From contig JBKBHS010000003.1 in the NCBI GenBank assembly GCA_046299555.1, forward strand, positions 186,001 to 250,000: 64,000 nt of DNA, read 5' to 3'. Below the pieces are notes generated by a model, which searched no databases, was not told the DNA's origin, and worked only from the letters and a program-made list of their open reading frames with translations. Each line of letters opens with the position of its first letter. Position 1 is the first letter of the stretch. This document shows, piece after piece, positions 1 to 9,314 of this stretch. Origin of the DNA: CALKJP01 sp046299555. GTDB taxonomy: Bacteria > Bacteroidota > Bacteroidia > JACCXN01. The translations under genes were made by a program, and so were the position numbers.

Positions 1-96
1 AGCAGATTTTATTGCTCGCAATGCTTCTAACTTTTGTGCTTCTTTAGCAAGCATGGCAGCTTTTATATCGGCATTTATTTTTTCTTCTAAACTCAT
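1..96 (-). CDS. GatB/YqeY domain protein, N-terminal fragment cut by the window edge
   Basis: Only the first 32 residues are present; the gene runs off the left edge. It starts MSLEEKINADIKAAMLAKE and continues with KLEALRAIKSA. This matches the N-terminus of the YqeY/GatB-related small proteins, which resemble the tRNA-binding tail of aspartyl/glutamyl-tRNA amidotransferase subunit B. In many Bacteroidota such a gene lies directly downstream of ftsZ, as here, 99 nt below the ftsZ stop on the same strand. Its cellular role is not well defined. The identification rests on the short motif plus position, so it is likely but not certain. Confidence 0.75.
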   Translation of the reverse strand, partial: MSLEEKINADIKAAMLAKEAQKLEALRAIKSA

Positions 97-195
97 AAGT
101 TTTTCTTTATTAGTTTTTCTATTTATAATCTCCTAATACCTCTTTAAAAGAGGGGAAAGGATATGTTAATTCAAATAATAATTTTTTCAAAAAAA

Positions 196-1827
196 CTAAT
201 CTACATTATCGTGAAGAAATGAATTATTGGGTTTTATTTCGGTTTTCTTTTCTTCATTTTCAGATAAAGTATAACGCGAAACATTAGACTCTGATGAATG
301 TGGTACATTATCTAATGTAACATTTCTTCTTTTATAAGCGGGCACATTTTCTAAATCGGCAATATTGGCCGTTTTTAAACGATAATTAAATTCTTTTAAA
401 CGCATGGCTCTTTCTTTAGCTTTAAGCAATTGCTCGTTTTTTTCTATTTGAGATAATTGTTCTTCTTGCGATTGCTTAGCAATAGGAGTAGACTCTATTT
501 TATCGTTTGAATTTACATTTGTATCACCTAAATCTAAAACATGAACTATTTTTTGCTCTTTATTTGTTTCTGAATTTTCAGATGGCGTTTCTTTTTTAAT
601 TTCAAAATCAATAGTAGTATTAACCACTAACGGTTCATCAAATAATGAAAGCTCTTGGTCTATTTTGCTTTCTACTTTATCATTAGAAATAGGTTTTTCA
701 ATAGTTTTTAAATAAGGTTCTTCAAAATTTTTATTTTGTTCAGGTAGGATATTTTTATTTACTTCTTCTAAGTTTTTATTCTCGTTTACACTTTCAATAT
801 TCATATCAGTTGAAAGTGTATGAACTGTTTTTTGAGTATTTACATTTTCGTTTATACCTATATCGGTTTTTCCTGAAAATCCGGTGGCTATAATAGTTAC
901 ATGAACTGTGTCACCTAATTCTTCGCGAACACCATAACCAATTTTAACATCAGCAGTATTACCTGTTGCTTCTTGAATTAAATCGGTTATTTCGCCAAAT
1001 TCATCCATAGTTAATTCATCGCTACCGGATGTAATATCAATTAATACATATCTTGCGCCACTTATATTATTATCGTTTAATAATGGTGAATTAAGGGCTT
1101 GCTCAACTGCAGCTATTGCTCTATTTTCTCCTTGTGCGGTTCCTGAACCCATTAAAGCAACCCCGCTATCCTTCATGGCAGTATGAACATCATTAAAATC
1201 AACATTCATGTGTTTGGTTAAGCTGATTAATTCAGCAATACTTTTAGCTGCATTGGATAATACATCATCAGCCTTACCAAATGAATTTGATATGCTAAGA
1301 TTACCATATATTTCGCGTAGCTTGTCGTTAGCAATTACCAACAAACAATCTACATTTTGCTTCATATTTTTAATGCCTTCTTCCGCTTGTTGACGTTTTC
1401 TTTTACCTTCAAATGCAAAAGGTAGTGTAACAATACCAACGGTAAGTATTCCCATTTCGCGACAAGCTTGTGCTACAATGGGTGCTGCTCCGGTTCCGGT
1501 ACCACCTCCCATACCTGCCGTAATAAACACCATTTTGGTACCTGATGATAAAATTTCTTTTATAGCTTCGATAGATTCAATGGCTGCATTTTTACCTACT
1601 TCAGGTATTGAGCCTGCTCCTAAGCCTTGAGTTAATGTTTGCCCTAGTTGGATTTTAATTGGTACTGGACTTATATCTAATGCTTGCTTATCGGTATTGC
1701 AGATTATAAAATCTACGCCCGAAATTCCTTGGCGATACATGTGGTTTACAGCATTACTTCCACCTCCGCCTACACCAATCACTTTTATGATTGATGATTT
1801 TTCTTTTGGTAATTCAAATTGAATCAT
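196..1827 (-). CDS. ftsZ: Cell division protein FtsZ
   Basis: Tubulin-like GTPase that polymerises into the Z-ring at midcell. The 543-aa product has the N-terminal glycine-rich loop GGGGSNAV (about residues 20-27), the tubulin signature GGGTGTG (107-113) and the T7 catalytic loop NVDFND (208-213). The globular core ends near residue 320. A long, acidic, Asn/Glu/Lys-rich linker of roughly 180 residues follows, then a conserved tail with the motif PAYKRRNVTLDN. This makes it much longer than the roughly 380-aa E. coli protein, but long linkers are usual in Bacteroidota. It follows ftsA by 61 nt, the largest gap in the operon, and that leader holds two GGTTTGGT repeats. Start is ATG. Confidence 0.98.
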   Translation of the reverse strand: MIQFELPKEKSSIIKVIGVGGGGSNAVNHMYRQGISGVDFIICNTDKQALDISPVPIKIQLGQTLTQGLGAGSIPEVGKNAAIESIEAIKEILSSGTKMVFITAGMGGGTGTGAAPIVAQACREMGILTVGIVTLPFAFEGKRKRQQAEEGIKNMKQNVDCLLVIANDKLREIYGNLSISNSFGKADDVLSNAAKSIAELISLTKHMNVDFNDVHTAMKDSGVALMGSGTAQGENRAIAAVEQALNSPLLNDNNISGARYVLIDITSGSDELTMDEFGEITDLIQEATGNTADVKIGYGVREELGDTVHVTIIATGFSGKTDIGINENVNTQKTVHTLSTDMNIESVNENKNLEEVNKNILPEQNKNFEEPYLKTIEKPISNDKVESKIDQELSLFDEPLVVNTTIDFEIKKETPSENSETNKEQKIVHVLDLGDTNVNSNDKIESTPIAKQSQEEQLSQIEKNEQLLKAKERAMRLKEFNYRLKTANIADLENVPAYKRRNVTLDNVPHSSESNVSRYTLSENEEKKTEIKPNNSFLHDNVD

Positions 1828-1842
1828 AATTTTTAAGTTTTA

Positions 1843-1862
1843 GGTTTGGTTTTTGGTTTGGT
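1843..1862 (-). repeat. Paired 8-bp repeat in the ftsA-ftsZ gap
   Basis: Two identical copies of GGTTTGGT (plus-strand reading; ACCAAACC on the transcribed strand) lie at 1843-1850 and 1855-1862, 12 bp apart. They are in the leader just above the ftsZ start. The rest of the operon has almost no intergenic DNA, so this is the one place where ftsZ could be controlled separately. Function is unknown; it may be a protein or RNA-binding site, or chance. Confidence 0.35.
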
Positions 1863-1888
1863 TATTTTTAATTTTTTATGTTTAAACA

Positions 1889-3148
1889 TTAATTATTATC
1901 TTCTTCGAACCACTGTTTACTTTTATTAAAGAGATTATCAAAAAAATTTCCTCTTGTTTTTTTAGAGTGTGTGGTTACGGTACTTTTCTTTTTTTGTTTT
2001 TCGAAATGCTCTAATCCTTTAATTACTAAACCAACACTGGTAGCATAAATAGGGCTTGAAATATCTTCGGCTCCTTTCGCTAAATGTTCATTAGGATAGC
2101 CTATGCGCGTATCCATTCCGGTCATATATTCCACTAATTGACGCAAATGTTTTAACATTGCACCTCCTCCGGTTAATACAATACCCGCAATCATTTTTCG
2201 TTCATAACCGGAATTTTTAATTTCAAAATAGGCATGCTCAATAATTTCTTCCATTCTTGCTTGAATAATATTAGCCAAATTTTTTACTGAAATTTCTTTA
2301 GGTGCTCGACCTCTTAAACCAGGTATTACTACCACTTCATTTTCTTGATTTTCGCTTGCTAGTGCAGAACCAAATTTTACTTTTAAGGCTTCTGCCTGAT
2401 TTTTAATAATGGTACAACCTTCTTTAATATCTTCTGTAATAATATCACCTCCAAAAGGAATTACTGCCGTATGTCTTAAAATACCATCTTGAAAAATGGC
2501 AATATCCGTTGTTCCACCACCAATATCAATCAATACCACTCCCGCTTCTTTTTCTTCTTGTGTTAATACAGCTTCGGCCGATGCAATTGGTTCTAATATG
2601 AGTTCGGTTAATTCTAAACCTGCTTTTTGAACACATTTATCAATATTTTTTGCGGCAGTAATTTGTCCGGTTACAATATGGCAATTAGCCTCTAATCTAA
2701 CACCTAACATTCCTTTGGGAGATTTTATACCTTGCTCATTATCGATAATGTATTCTTGTGGAAAAACATGAATTATTTCTTCACCCGGAGGCAATGCAAG
2801 TTTATACATGTCTTCTATTAACATATCGATATCTTCTTGGCTAATTTCTTCATCTACATTGCTTCTGGTGCGAATTCCTCTATGGTGTAGACTTTTAATG
2901 TGTTGTCCTGCAATACCTACGTTAACATATTTAATATCTACCCCCGATTTTGCTTCTGCTTCTGCAACAGCATCGCGAATTGATTGAACTGTTTCTTCGA
3001 TATTAGCCACCATTCCTCGTTTTACGCCAAATGAATCGGCTTTGCCATAACCTAAGATTTCAATTTTACCATATTCATTTTTACGACCTACCATGGCTAC
3101 AATTTTGGTAGTTCCAATGTCTAAACCAACTACAATTTCTGAATCCAT
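1889..3148 (-). CDS. ftsA: Cell division protein FtsA
   Basis: Actin-fold ATPase that tethers FtsZ filaments to the inner face of the cytoplasmic membrane. The 419-aa product shows the phosphate-1 motif GLDIGTTK (8-15), the phosphate-2 motif DIGGGTTD (208-215) and the adenosine motif TGGGAML near residue 335. The SHS2 (1C) subdomain lies between the first two. The last 20 residues (NLFNKSKQWFEED) form a plausible amphipathic membrane-targeting helix. It follows ftsQ by 9 nt and precedes ftsZ. Length and motif order are normal for the family. Confidence 0.98.
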   Translation of the reverse strand: MDSEIVVGLDIGTTKIVAMVGRKNEYGKIEILGYGKADSFGVKRGMVANIEETVQSIRDAVAEAEAKSGVDIKYVNVGIAGQHIKSLHHRGIRTRSNVDEEISQEDIDMLIEDMYKLALPPGEEIIHVFPQEYIIDNEQGIKSPKGMLGVRLEANCHIVTGQITAAKNIDKCVQKAGLELTELILEPIASAEAVLTQEEKEAGVVLIDIGGGTTDIAIFQDGILRHTAVIPFGGDIITEDIKEGCTIIKNQAEALKVKFGSALASENQENEVVVIPGLRGRAPKEISVKNLANIIQARMEEIIEHAYFEIKNSGYERKMIAGIVLTGGGAMLKHLRQLVEYMTGMDTRIGYPNEHLAKGAEDISSPIYATSVGLVIKGLEHFEKQKKKSTVTTHSKKTRGNFFDNLFNKSKQWFEEDNN

Positions 3149-3157
3149 AATTTTATT

Positions 3158-3952
3158 TTATTTTGAACAAATTATTTGATCTTTATATTTTAAGTTAATT
3201 GTTTTATACTCATTCCAACCAACTGCCGGTAAAGCTTTTTTATAAAATAACAATAGCTTTTCAAACTTTTCTGTCATCTCTTCTGCTGTTCCAAATACTA
3301 TTGTATGATTTCCTACTCTTGGTATTAATTCAATATCGCGATCAACATTTACATAAATTTGATCAATTTGTGCATTCCAAAACTTGTCTTTTGAAACAAA
3401 ATCAGCAATTATAAAAACATCATCAATAATGGTTTTAGTAGCTATGCTATCGTTAGATAAAATATCATATATCGTAATCTCTGCATTGGGGGCATATTTT
3501 TCAAAAATATAACCGTTAGCAACAGGAACTCTAGCGGTATATTTTTCAGAAAGTGGCATAAAATAGCCTAGTTTATCAATATAAAAACTTTCACCTGTCA
3601 TACTAAAAATTCTTACTAAAGGTGTTCGTTGCTTGACTTCAATATTTAAAGTTCCGTTTAAGTTAGCATACACATGGGCATTTTCAACAGATGGATGTCT
3701 GTTTATTATTTTTTCCAATTTATATATATCAATTTCATTCATCGATTCACCAATAATTGAATCGCCATTTAGCTTTACTAATTCGAGAATATCATTTTTA
3801 TCAATAAAAAACATTTCGTTGCTTTCGTCAATATTAATTTGAATAGCATTACATGGTAATGTTTTTCTTTCGTGTTCAACAAAACCAAGTAAAGCAAGTA
3901 TGCTTATTGAAAGCATAATCCAAAGAATAATATTTACGGCCTTTTTAATCAA
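3158..3952 (-). CDS. ftsQ: Cell division protein FtsQ/DivIB
   Basis: Bitopic membrane protein of the divisome that links early FtsZ/FtsA assembly to the septal synthases. The 264-aa product has a short cytoplasmic head, one hydrophobic segment (about residues 5-24), then a periplasmic POTRA-like region (about 38-110) and a beta domain. Sequence conservation in this family is weak. The call rests on the motif NRHPSVENAHVYANLNGTL, typical of FtsQ POTRA domains, and on its position between murC and ftsA. The start overlaps the murC stop by 4 nt, so the two are probably translationally coupled. Confidence 0.9.
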   Translation of the reverse strand: MIKKAVNIILWIMLSISILALLGFVEHERKTLPCNAIQINIDESNEMFFIDKNDILELVKLNGDSIIGESMNEIDIYKLEKIINRHPSVENAHVYANLNGTLNIEVKQRTPLVRIFSMTGESFYIDKLGYFMPLSEKYTARVPVANGYIFEKYAPNAEITIYDILSNDSIATKTIIDDVFIIADFVSKDKFWNAQIDQIYVNVDRDIELIPRVGNHTIVFGTAEEMTEKFEKLLLFYKKALPAVGWNEYKTINLKYKDQIICSK

Positions 3953-5325
3953 TTTAATGAATATATTTTTTTAATTGGTTCAACTAATTGATCAATATCT
4001 CCAGCGCCTAAAGTAATAAGCACCTCAGGTTGTTTTTTTTCAATGTATTTCAACACTTCTTGTTTACTTAATATTTTTTTCTCTTTGATTTTCATTTTAT
4101 CTAAAATCATTTGCGATGACACACCTTCAATTGGCAATTCGCGTGCCGGATATATATCAAGCAAAATACATTCGTCAAGCGTATCTAAACTTTTTGCAAA
4201 ATCATCTGCAAAATCTTTTGTTCTGGAATATAAATGCGGCTGAAAAATGCCTGTAATTTTTTTATCATTATAAAGTTCTTTAATACTAGAAATACAAGCC
4301 TTTAATTCTTCGGGATGATGCGCATAATCATCTACATATACTTTTTTTGATGTTTGAACATGAAACTCGAATCTTCTTTTAACCCCTTTAAAACTATGTA
4401 AAGCTGATTTTATTATTTCTTCCTCAATTCCTAATGTTAAAGCTACAGCAATGGCTGCAACGGCATTTTCTACATTATGTCTTCCGGGCATTCCGAAAAC
4501 TATGTCTTTTATAGTTTTTTCATCCGACTTAAAGTCAAATATAAATTTGCCATCCTCGATACGAATATTTTCAGCGATATAATCTGCTTGAGAATTGATA
4601 CTATAAGTTTTGATTTTGGCTTTTACATTTTTACCTAATTGCAAATCTTTCTTTGCTATAATTATTCCTTTTTCTTTTACTTGTTGAGCAAATAAAGAAT
4701 ATGATTCTTCCATGAATTTTTTATCTCCATATATATCTAAATGATCTGCATCCATTGAAGTTATAACAGCAATTGTAGGAAATAATGTAAGAAAAGAACG
4801 GTCGTATTCATCTGCTTCAACAACTATCCATCCTTTTTTATCAGATAATAACAAATTTGAATTATAATTTGTAGCAATACCGCCTAAAAATGCTGCACAT
4901 GACAAATTGCTTTGTTTAATAATATGTGCAATAATGGTTGAAGTTGTAGTTTTTCCATGTGTTCCTGCAACTGCAATCGTATCGCTCTGATTTGTTATTA
5001 AACCAAGCAATTGTGAACGCTTTAATAGTTGATAATTATTTTTTATAAAGTATTGTTTTTCTGAATGATTATCAGGTATAGCAGGTGTAATGACAATTAA
5101 CGAATCTTCTTTATTATCTATAATATTTTTAGGTATATTTTCAATGTTATCATTATAGTGAATTTCTATTCCTTCTTGCATCAATTCGTTTGTTAAAGTA
5201 GTTTCTGTTTTATCGTAACCTGCAACAAATTTTCCCAGTCTATTGAAATATCGAGCAAGGGCACTCATTCCGATTCCGCCAATGCCTAAAAAATAAAAAT
5301 ATTTAATATCTTTTATCTGTTTCAT
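3949..5325 (-). CDS. murC: UDP-N-acetylmuramate--L-alanine ligase MurC
   Basis: Cytoplasmic ATP-dependent ligase that adds L-alanine to UDP-MurNAc, the first step in building the peptidoglycan stem peptide. The 458-aa product has the nucleotide-sugar binding loop GIGGIGMSALA (14-24), the ATP P-loop GTHGKTTT (121-128), the Mur signature EADEYDRSFL and the C-domain motif DDYAHHPEE. Length is typical. It overlaps ftsQ by 4 nt downstream and murG by 4 nt upstream, in the continuous dcw operon. Confidence 0.98.
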   Translation of the reverse strand: MKQIKDIKYFYFLGIGGIGMSALARYFNRLGKFVAGYDKTETTLTNELMQEGIEIHYNDNIENIPKNIIDNKEDSLIVITPAIPDNHSEKQYFIKNNYQLLKRSQLLGLITNQSDTIAVAGTHGKTTTSTIIAHIIKQSNLSCAAFLGGIATNYNSNLLLSDKKGWIVVEADEYDRSFLTLFPTIAVITSMDADHLDIYGDKKFMEESYSLFAQQVKEKGIIIAKKDLQLGKNVKAKIKTYSINSQADYIAENIRIEDGKFIFDFKSDEKTIKDIVFGMPGRHNVENAVAAIAVALTLGIEEEIIKSALHSFKGVKRRFEFHVQTSKKVYVDDYAHHPEELKACISSIKELYNDKKITGIFQPHLYSRTKDFADDFAKSLDTLDECILLDIYPARELPIEGVSSQMILDKMKIKEKKILSKQEVLKYIEKKQPEVLITLGAGDIDQLVEPIKKIYSLN

Positions 5326-6431
5326 TTCCCTATTCGAGCCAAATTAATTACTTCAGCTGCTATAATATCTGCAGCATTTTTTAATGCAAGTTTTGAAATA
5401 TTATTCGCTAATTTTTCTCTTTCATTTTGAGAATTCATCAATCTTAATATCTCGTTTTTTAAAATTTGTTTTGCTTCACTATCTTTTACTAAAACAGCCG
5501 CATTGTAATTTACAAGTGCCATTGCGTTTTTTGTTTGATGATCTTCTGCAACATTTGGAGAAGGAATAAATATGCAAGGTTTTTTAGTTATACATAATTC
5601 AGATACTGAACTTGCTCCTGCTCTTGAAATTACCAAATCGGCTGCTGCATAAGCATAATCCATTTTGGTAATAAAATCAGAAACATACACTCCTTTGTCT
5701 TGGTAATTTAATGCTATTTGTTTTGCTTTTTCAAAAAAGCTTTTGCCGGTTTGCCAAATTAGTTGAATATTATTTTCAATTAGTTCAGGTAATATTTCAG
5801 AAATGGTTTCATTGATAGTTTTTGCTCCCAAGCTTCCGCCAATAATCAACAATATCGGTTTGTCATCTTTTAAATTAAAAAATTCTAAAGCTCTTGGCTT
5901 TTTACCTTCAAGATTTTCTATGTCTTGTCTAACAGGATTTCCGGTTAGTATAATTTTTTCTTTTGGAAAATATTTTTCCATTCCTTGATAAGCAACACAA
6001 ATTTTTTGAACTTTTTTTGCTAATACTCTGTTAGTAATTCCGGGATATGAATTTTGTTCTTGTATTAAAGCAGGAATACCTAACATAGTTGCTACGCGTA
6101 ACAATGGACCACTGGCATATCCTCCAACGCCAACCACCACATTGGGTTTAAATTGCTTTATCACTTTTCTTGCTTTTATCAAACTTGAAATTATCTTAAT
6201 TGGAAAAATTAAATTTTTTATGGTTAATTTTCTTTGCAATCCACTTATCCATAAACCTACAATTTTATATCCTGCTGCAGGAACCTTTTCCATTTCCATT
6301 TTGCCTTTGGCTCCGACAAAAAGTATTTCTGCATCGGGCATTCTTTTTTTAAGTGCATTAGCAATAGCTATTGCAGGAAAGATATGACCACCTGTACCTC
6401 CTCCACTTATTATGACTCTAAGTTGTTGCAA
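5322..6431 (-). CDS. murG: UDP-GlcNAc:undecaprenyl-PP-MurNAc-pentapeptide GlcNAc transferase MurG
   Basis: GT28 glycosyltransferase at the inner membrane face that converts lipid I to lipid II. The 369-aa product begins with the donor loop GGGTGGH (10-16). The second Rossmann lobe contains the motifs GGSLGA and ISRAGASSVSEL and ends with the UDP-GlcNAc site (PNVAEDHQTKNA). It overlaps ftsW by 14 nt and murC by 4 nt. Placed between the flippase-associated FtsW and MurC, it is a standard dcw component. Confidence 0.98.
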   Translation of the reverse strand: MQQLRVIISGGGTGGHIFPAIAIANALKKRMPDAEILFVGAKGKMEMEKVPAAGYKIVGLWISGLQRKLTIKNLIFPIKIISSLIKARKVIKQFKPNVVVGVGGYASGPLLRVATMLGIPALIQEQNSYPGITNRVLAKKVQKICVAYQGMEKYFPKEKIILTGNPVRQDIENLEGKKPRALEFFNLKDDKPILLIIGGSLGAKTINETISEILPELIENNIQLIWQTGKSFFEKAKQIALNYQDKGVYVSDFITKMDYAYAAADLVISRAGASSVSELCITKKPCIFIPSPNVAEDHQTKNAMALVNYNAAVLVKDSEAKQILKNEILRLMNSQNEREKLANNISKLALKNAADIIAAEVINLARIGK

Positions 6432-7566
6432 GTTTACCTCCTTCTTTTTCTTCGATTGCCCTACTTACACTTAATATTATTCCTACAGCAATTCCGGTAA
6501 ATAATATAGATGTTCCTCCTTTACTTACTAACGGCAATGGTTGTCCGGTAACAGGGAATAATCCTACTGAAACTGCCATATTTATATACGCTTGTAATAC
6601 CAGTAATAGTCCGCATCCAAGAGCCAGCAAACCTCCAAAAGTACTTTCTGATTTTGTTACAATTTTTATAGTTCTAAATAAGAGTAATAAGTAAAGAAAG
6701 AGCACAACAAATCCTCCTAGCATTCCATATTCCTCAATAATAAAAGCGTACACAAAGTCAGAATAAGGATGCGGCAGAAAATTACGTTGTGTACTGTTAC
6801 CTGGACCTTTACCGGTAATTCCTCCCGTAGCAATGGCAATTTTAGCTTGATTAGCTTGATAATTTCCATCTTTATCTCCACTCGAAAAATTTTCTATTCG
6901 ATTTACCCAGGTTCCAAATCGAGGGAAAAAATCAGGCCAAAACTTTCCTATTAAAATAATAAACAATATGCCCACTATACCTATCCCTATCATTGCCCCT
7001 AAATATTTTAAACTAACTCTTCCAACATACATTAGAATAAAACAAACAGCGAACAATAAGGCAGCCGTTGAAAAATTTGCAGGAAGTATTAATGCACAAA
7101 TAATTATTACAGGTAAAATAATTGGAATAAAAGCCGATTTAAAATCTTTTATTTGATCTTGTTTTTTAGATAGCATTCTTGCTACATACATTATTAGCGC
7201 CACTTTTGCCAAGTCTGATGTTTGAAAAGTAATTCCTAATCCGGGAACTACTAACCATCTGCTGGCATCGTTTAAATTAGTTCCTATAATTAATGTTAGA
7301 ACAAGCAATGGAATGCTAATCCAAAAGGCAATTTGAGCTATTCTTGAGTAATATGTAAATTTTAATTTATGAACATAATACATCAAAATTAAGCCTAATG
7401 AAAGAGTAATGGCATGTTTGATTAAAATGATCATTTGATTTCCTGTTCCACTTTTATATGCAAGTGTTGAGATTGAACTATAAACAGCCAACATTGATGC
7501 TGCCGATAGTAGCATTACTATTACCCAAATAACACGATCACCTTTTATGTTAGAAAAATAATTCAT
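6418..7566 (-). CDS. ftsW: SEDS peptidoglycan glycosyltransferase FtsW
   Basis: Polytopic membrane protein of the SEDS family that polymerises lipid II at the septum together with the class B PBP. The 382-aa product has about ten hydrophobic segments. Family motifs include GKGPGNSTQRNFLPHPYSDF in the large periplasmic loop, EEYGMLGG, and the C-terminal GQPLPLVSKGG. The start overlaps the preceding 132-aa gene by 4 nt (ATGA arrangement), suggesting coupled translation with the MurD-C-like protein described below. FtsW rather than RodA is chosen from operon context. Confidence 0.96.
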   Translation of the reverse strand: MNYFSNIKGDRVIWVIVMLLSAASMLAVYSSISTLAYKSGTGNQMIILIKHAITLSLGLILMYYVHKLKFTYYSRIAQIAFWISIPLLVLTLIIGTNLNDASRWLVVPGLGITFQTSDLAKVALIMYVARMLSKKQDQIKDFKSAFIPIILPVIIICALILPANFSTAALLFAVCFILMYVGRVSLKYLGAMIGIGIVGILFIILIGKFWPDFFPRFGTWVNRIENFSSGDKDGNYQANQAKIAIATGGITGKGPGNSTQRNFLPHPYSDFVYAFIIEEYGMLGGFVVLFLYLLLLFRTIKIVTKSESTFGGLLALGCGLLLVLQAYINMAVSVGLFPVTGQPLPLVSKGGTSILFTGIAVGIILSVSRAIEEKEGGKLATT

Positions 7567-7961
7567 TCAATATCAAATACTATTTTTTTAAAATTTTTTA
7601 TCATTTCCTCTACACTTTCATTATTATTTTTTTCAACACATGGCAAAAAAACAATTTTATTTATCCCTTCCACTTTATACTCTGAGGCTAATTTTACAGC
7701 TTCTTTCAAATTATCGCTTTGCATAACAAGAGGAATATACTTACGTACTTCAAACAAGATATTTGCACCGGGTTTACCTATGTAAAACAAAGCCTTGCAT
7801 TTTGAACTTGATGATTTAAAAACTTGATAAATTTTTGCTTCTTCAAAAGTTATTAAAATAAAATCTTCATTCATTTTAGAAATAGCAGAAACGCATGTAG
7901 GTGCATCCGCTAAAGCACCACATATATATTCAAAATTATTTACGTTTCTAACTATTTCCAT
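7563..7961 (-). CDS. Stand-alone MurD C-terminal-domain-like protein, function unknown
   Basis: The 132-aa product matches no family I know by name, but it aligns by eye along its length with the last ~140 residues of the neighbouring MurD. CKALFYIGK corresponds to VKAIVCLGK, DNLKEAVKLASEY to SSAEEAVGVAYRL, KIVFLPCVE to DVVLLSPACA, and NFKKIV to KFKIAV. It lacks the central ATPase domain (no GKTT loop) and the UDP-sugar domain. The MurD C-domain motifs DSKSTN and GGVDKG are lost or replaced, so it should not be a ligase by itself. It sits 9 nt below murD and overlaps ftsW by 4 nt, so it should be expressed with them. It may be an old partial duplication kept as a regulatory or structural partner. 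What is seen is similarity; the role is inference. Confidence 0.7.
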   Translation of the reverse strand: MEIVRNVNNFEYICGALADAPTCVSAISKMNEDFILITFEEAKIYQVFKSSSSKCKALFYIGKPGANILFEVRKYIPLVMQSDNLKEAVKLASEYKVEGINKIVFLPCVEKNNNESVEEMIKNFKKIVFDIE

Positions 7962-7970
7962 TTATAAATA

Positions 7971-9314
7971 TTATAATGCTCTTACGGCTATTTTAAATTT
8001 ATTACCTCTATCTTCATAATTTTCAAATAAATCAAAACTTGCACATGCAGGAGATAATAGTACTACATCTCCTTTTTTTCCTAATCGATATGCTACTCCA
8101 ACAGCTTCTTCGGCTGATGATGTTTCGATTATTGTTGGAACAATATCTTTAAATGCTTTTATAAGTTTTTTATTATCTTTTCCTAAACATACAATCGCCT
8201 TAACTTTTGCTTTTACTAAATCTTTAAGCATTGAATAATCATTGCCTTTGTCAACTCCACCGGCTATCCAAATTATTGGCTTATCAAAACTTTCTAAAGC
8301 ATACCATGCAGAATTTACATTGGTTGATTTAGAATCGTTGATAAACTCAATGTCGTTGATTTTTGCAACATACTCTAAGCGATGTTCAATGTTTTGAAAA
8401 TCGGAAAGACTTTCGCGAATAATTTCTTTGCGAATGTCTAAAATTCGAGCTGCTATTCCCGCAGCCATCGAATTATAGATGTTGTGTTTGCCTTGTAGAG
8501 CTAATTCTTCTACTGTCATAGTTAGCGGATTATTATTAAGGTTTATATTAATTTGATTATTGTTTAACCATGCACCTTCTTCTAATTTTTGAAATATTGA
8601 AAAAGGAATTTTTTTAGCTTTAATTTCTTTTTGACTTATCCCTTTATTTATTTCCGAATCATCCATACAAAAAATAAAGAAGTCATGTTCGGTTTGATTT
8701 TGAGTGATTCTGAATTTAGAATTCACATAATTCTCCATTTTATATTCGTATCTATCAAGATGATCAGGGGTAATGTTTAAAAGAACAGCTATTTCGGCTT
8801 TAAAATCAAACATATCATCTAGCTGAAAACTGCTTAATTCTAAAACATAATAATCATGATTTTCATTTGCAACCATAGCTGCAAAGCTTTTTCCAACATT
8901 ACCTGCTAATCCTACGTTTAAACCTGCTTTTTTTAATATATGATAAGTTAAGAGTGTTGTTGTAGTTTTTCCATTACTTCCGGTGATACAAATTTTCTTT
9001 GCATTGGTAAACCTTGCAGCAAATTCAATTTCAGAAATAATTGGAATACCCATTTGCTTTGCTTTTACAATTAAATCAGCCTTATCAGGTATTCCAGGAC
9101 TTTTTATAATTTCATCAGCGGATAAAATTTCTGATTCAGTATGTTGTTCTTCTTCAAATTTTATTTGATGTTGTAACAACGTATGTTTAAACTTATCAGC
9201 AATTTTTCCTTTATCGCTCACAAACACATCATATCCTTTAGCTTTAGCTAAAATAGCAGCACCTGTTCCGCTTTCGCGAGCACCCAAAACAACTATTTTA
9301 TTTTTTACACTCAT
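7971..9314 (-). CDS. murD: UDP-MurNAc-L-alanine--D-glutamate ligase MurD
   Basis: Cytoplasmic ligase that adds D-glutamate to UDP-MurNAc-L-Ala. The 447-aa product has the N-terminal nucleotide loop GARESGTG (11-18), the P-loop GSNGKTTT (112-119), the central motif LNITPDHLDRY and the C-domain motifs DSKSTN, GGVDKG and LSPACASFD. All three Mur domains are present and the length is normal, so this is the functional copy next to the C-domain-only paralog downstream. It overlaps the mraY stop by one base. Confidence 0.98.
   Translation of the reverse strand: MSVKNKIVVLGARESGTGAAILAKAKGYDVFVSDKGKIADKFKHTLLQHQIKFEEEQHTESEILSADEIIKSPGIPDKADLIVKAKQMGIPIISEIEFAARFTNAKKICITGSNGKTTTTLLTYHILKKAGLNVGLAGNVGKSFAAMVANENHDYYVLELSSFQLDDMFDFKAEIAVLLNITPDHLDRYEYKMENYVNSKFRITQNQTEHDFFIFCMDDSEINKGISQKEIKAKKIPFSIFQKLEEGAWLNNNQININLNNNPLTMTVEELALQGKHNIYNSMAAGIAARILDIRKEIIRESLSDFQNIEHRLEYVAKINDIEFINDSKSTNVNSAWYALESFDKPIIWIAGGVDKGNDYSMLKDLVKAKVKAIVCLGKDNKKLIKAFKDIVPTIIETSSAEEAVGVAYRLGKKGDVVLLSPACASFDLFENYEDRGNKFKIAVRAL

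Noticed and set aside
196..1180. Very long FtsZ C-terminal linker as a fusion or insertion
   Set aside because: Low-complexity linkers of this size before the conserved tail are common in Bacteroidota FtsZ.
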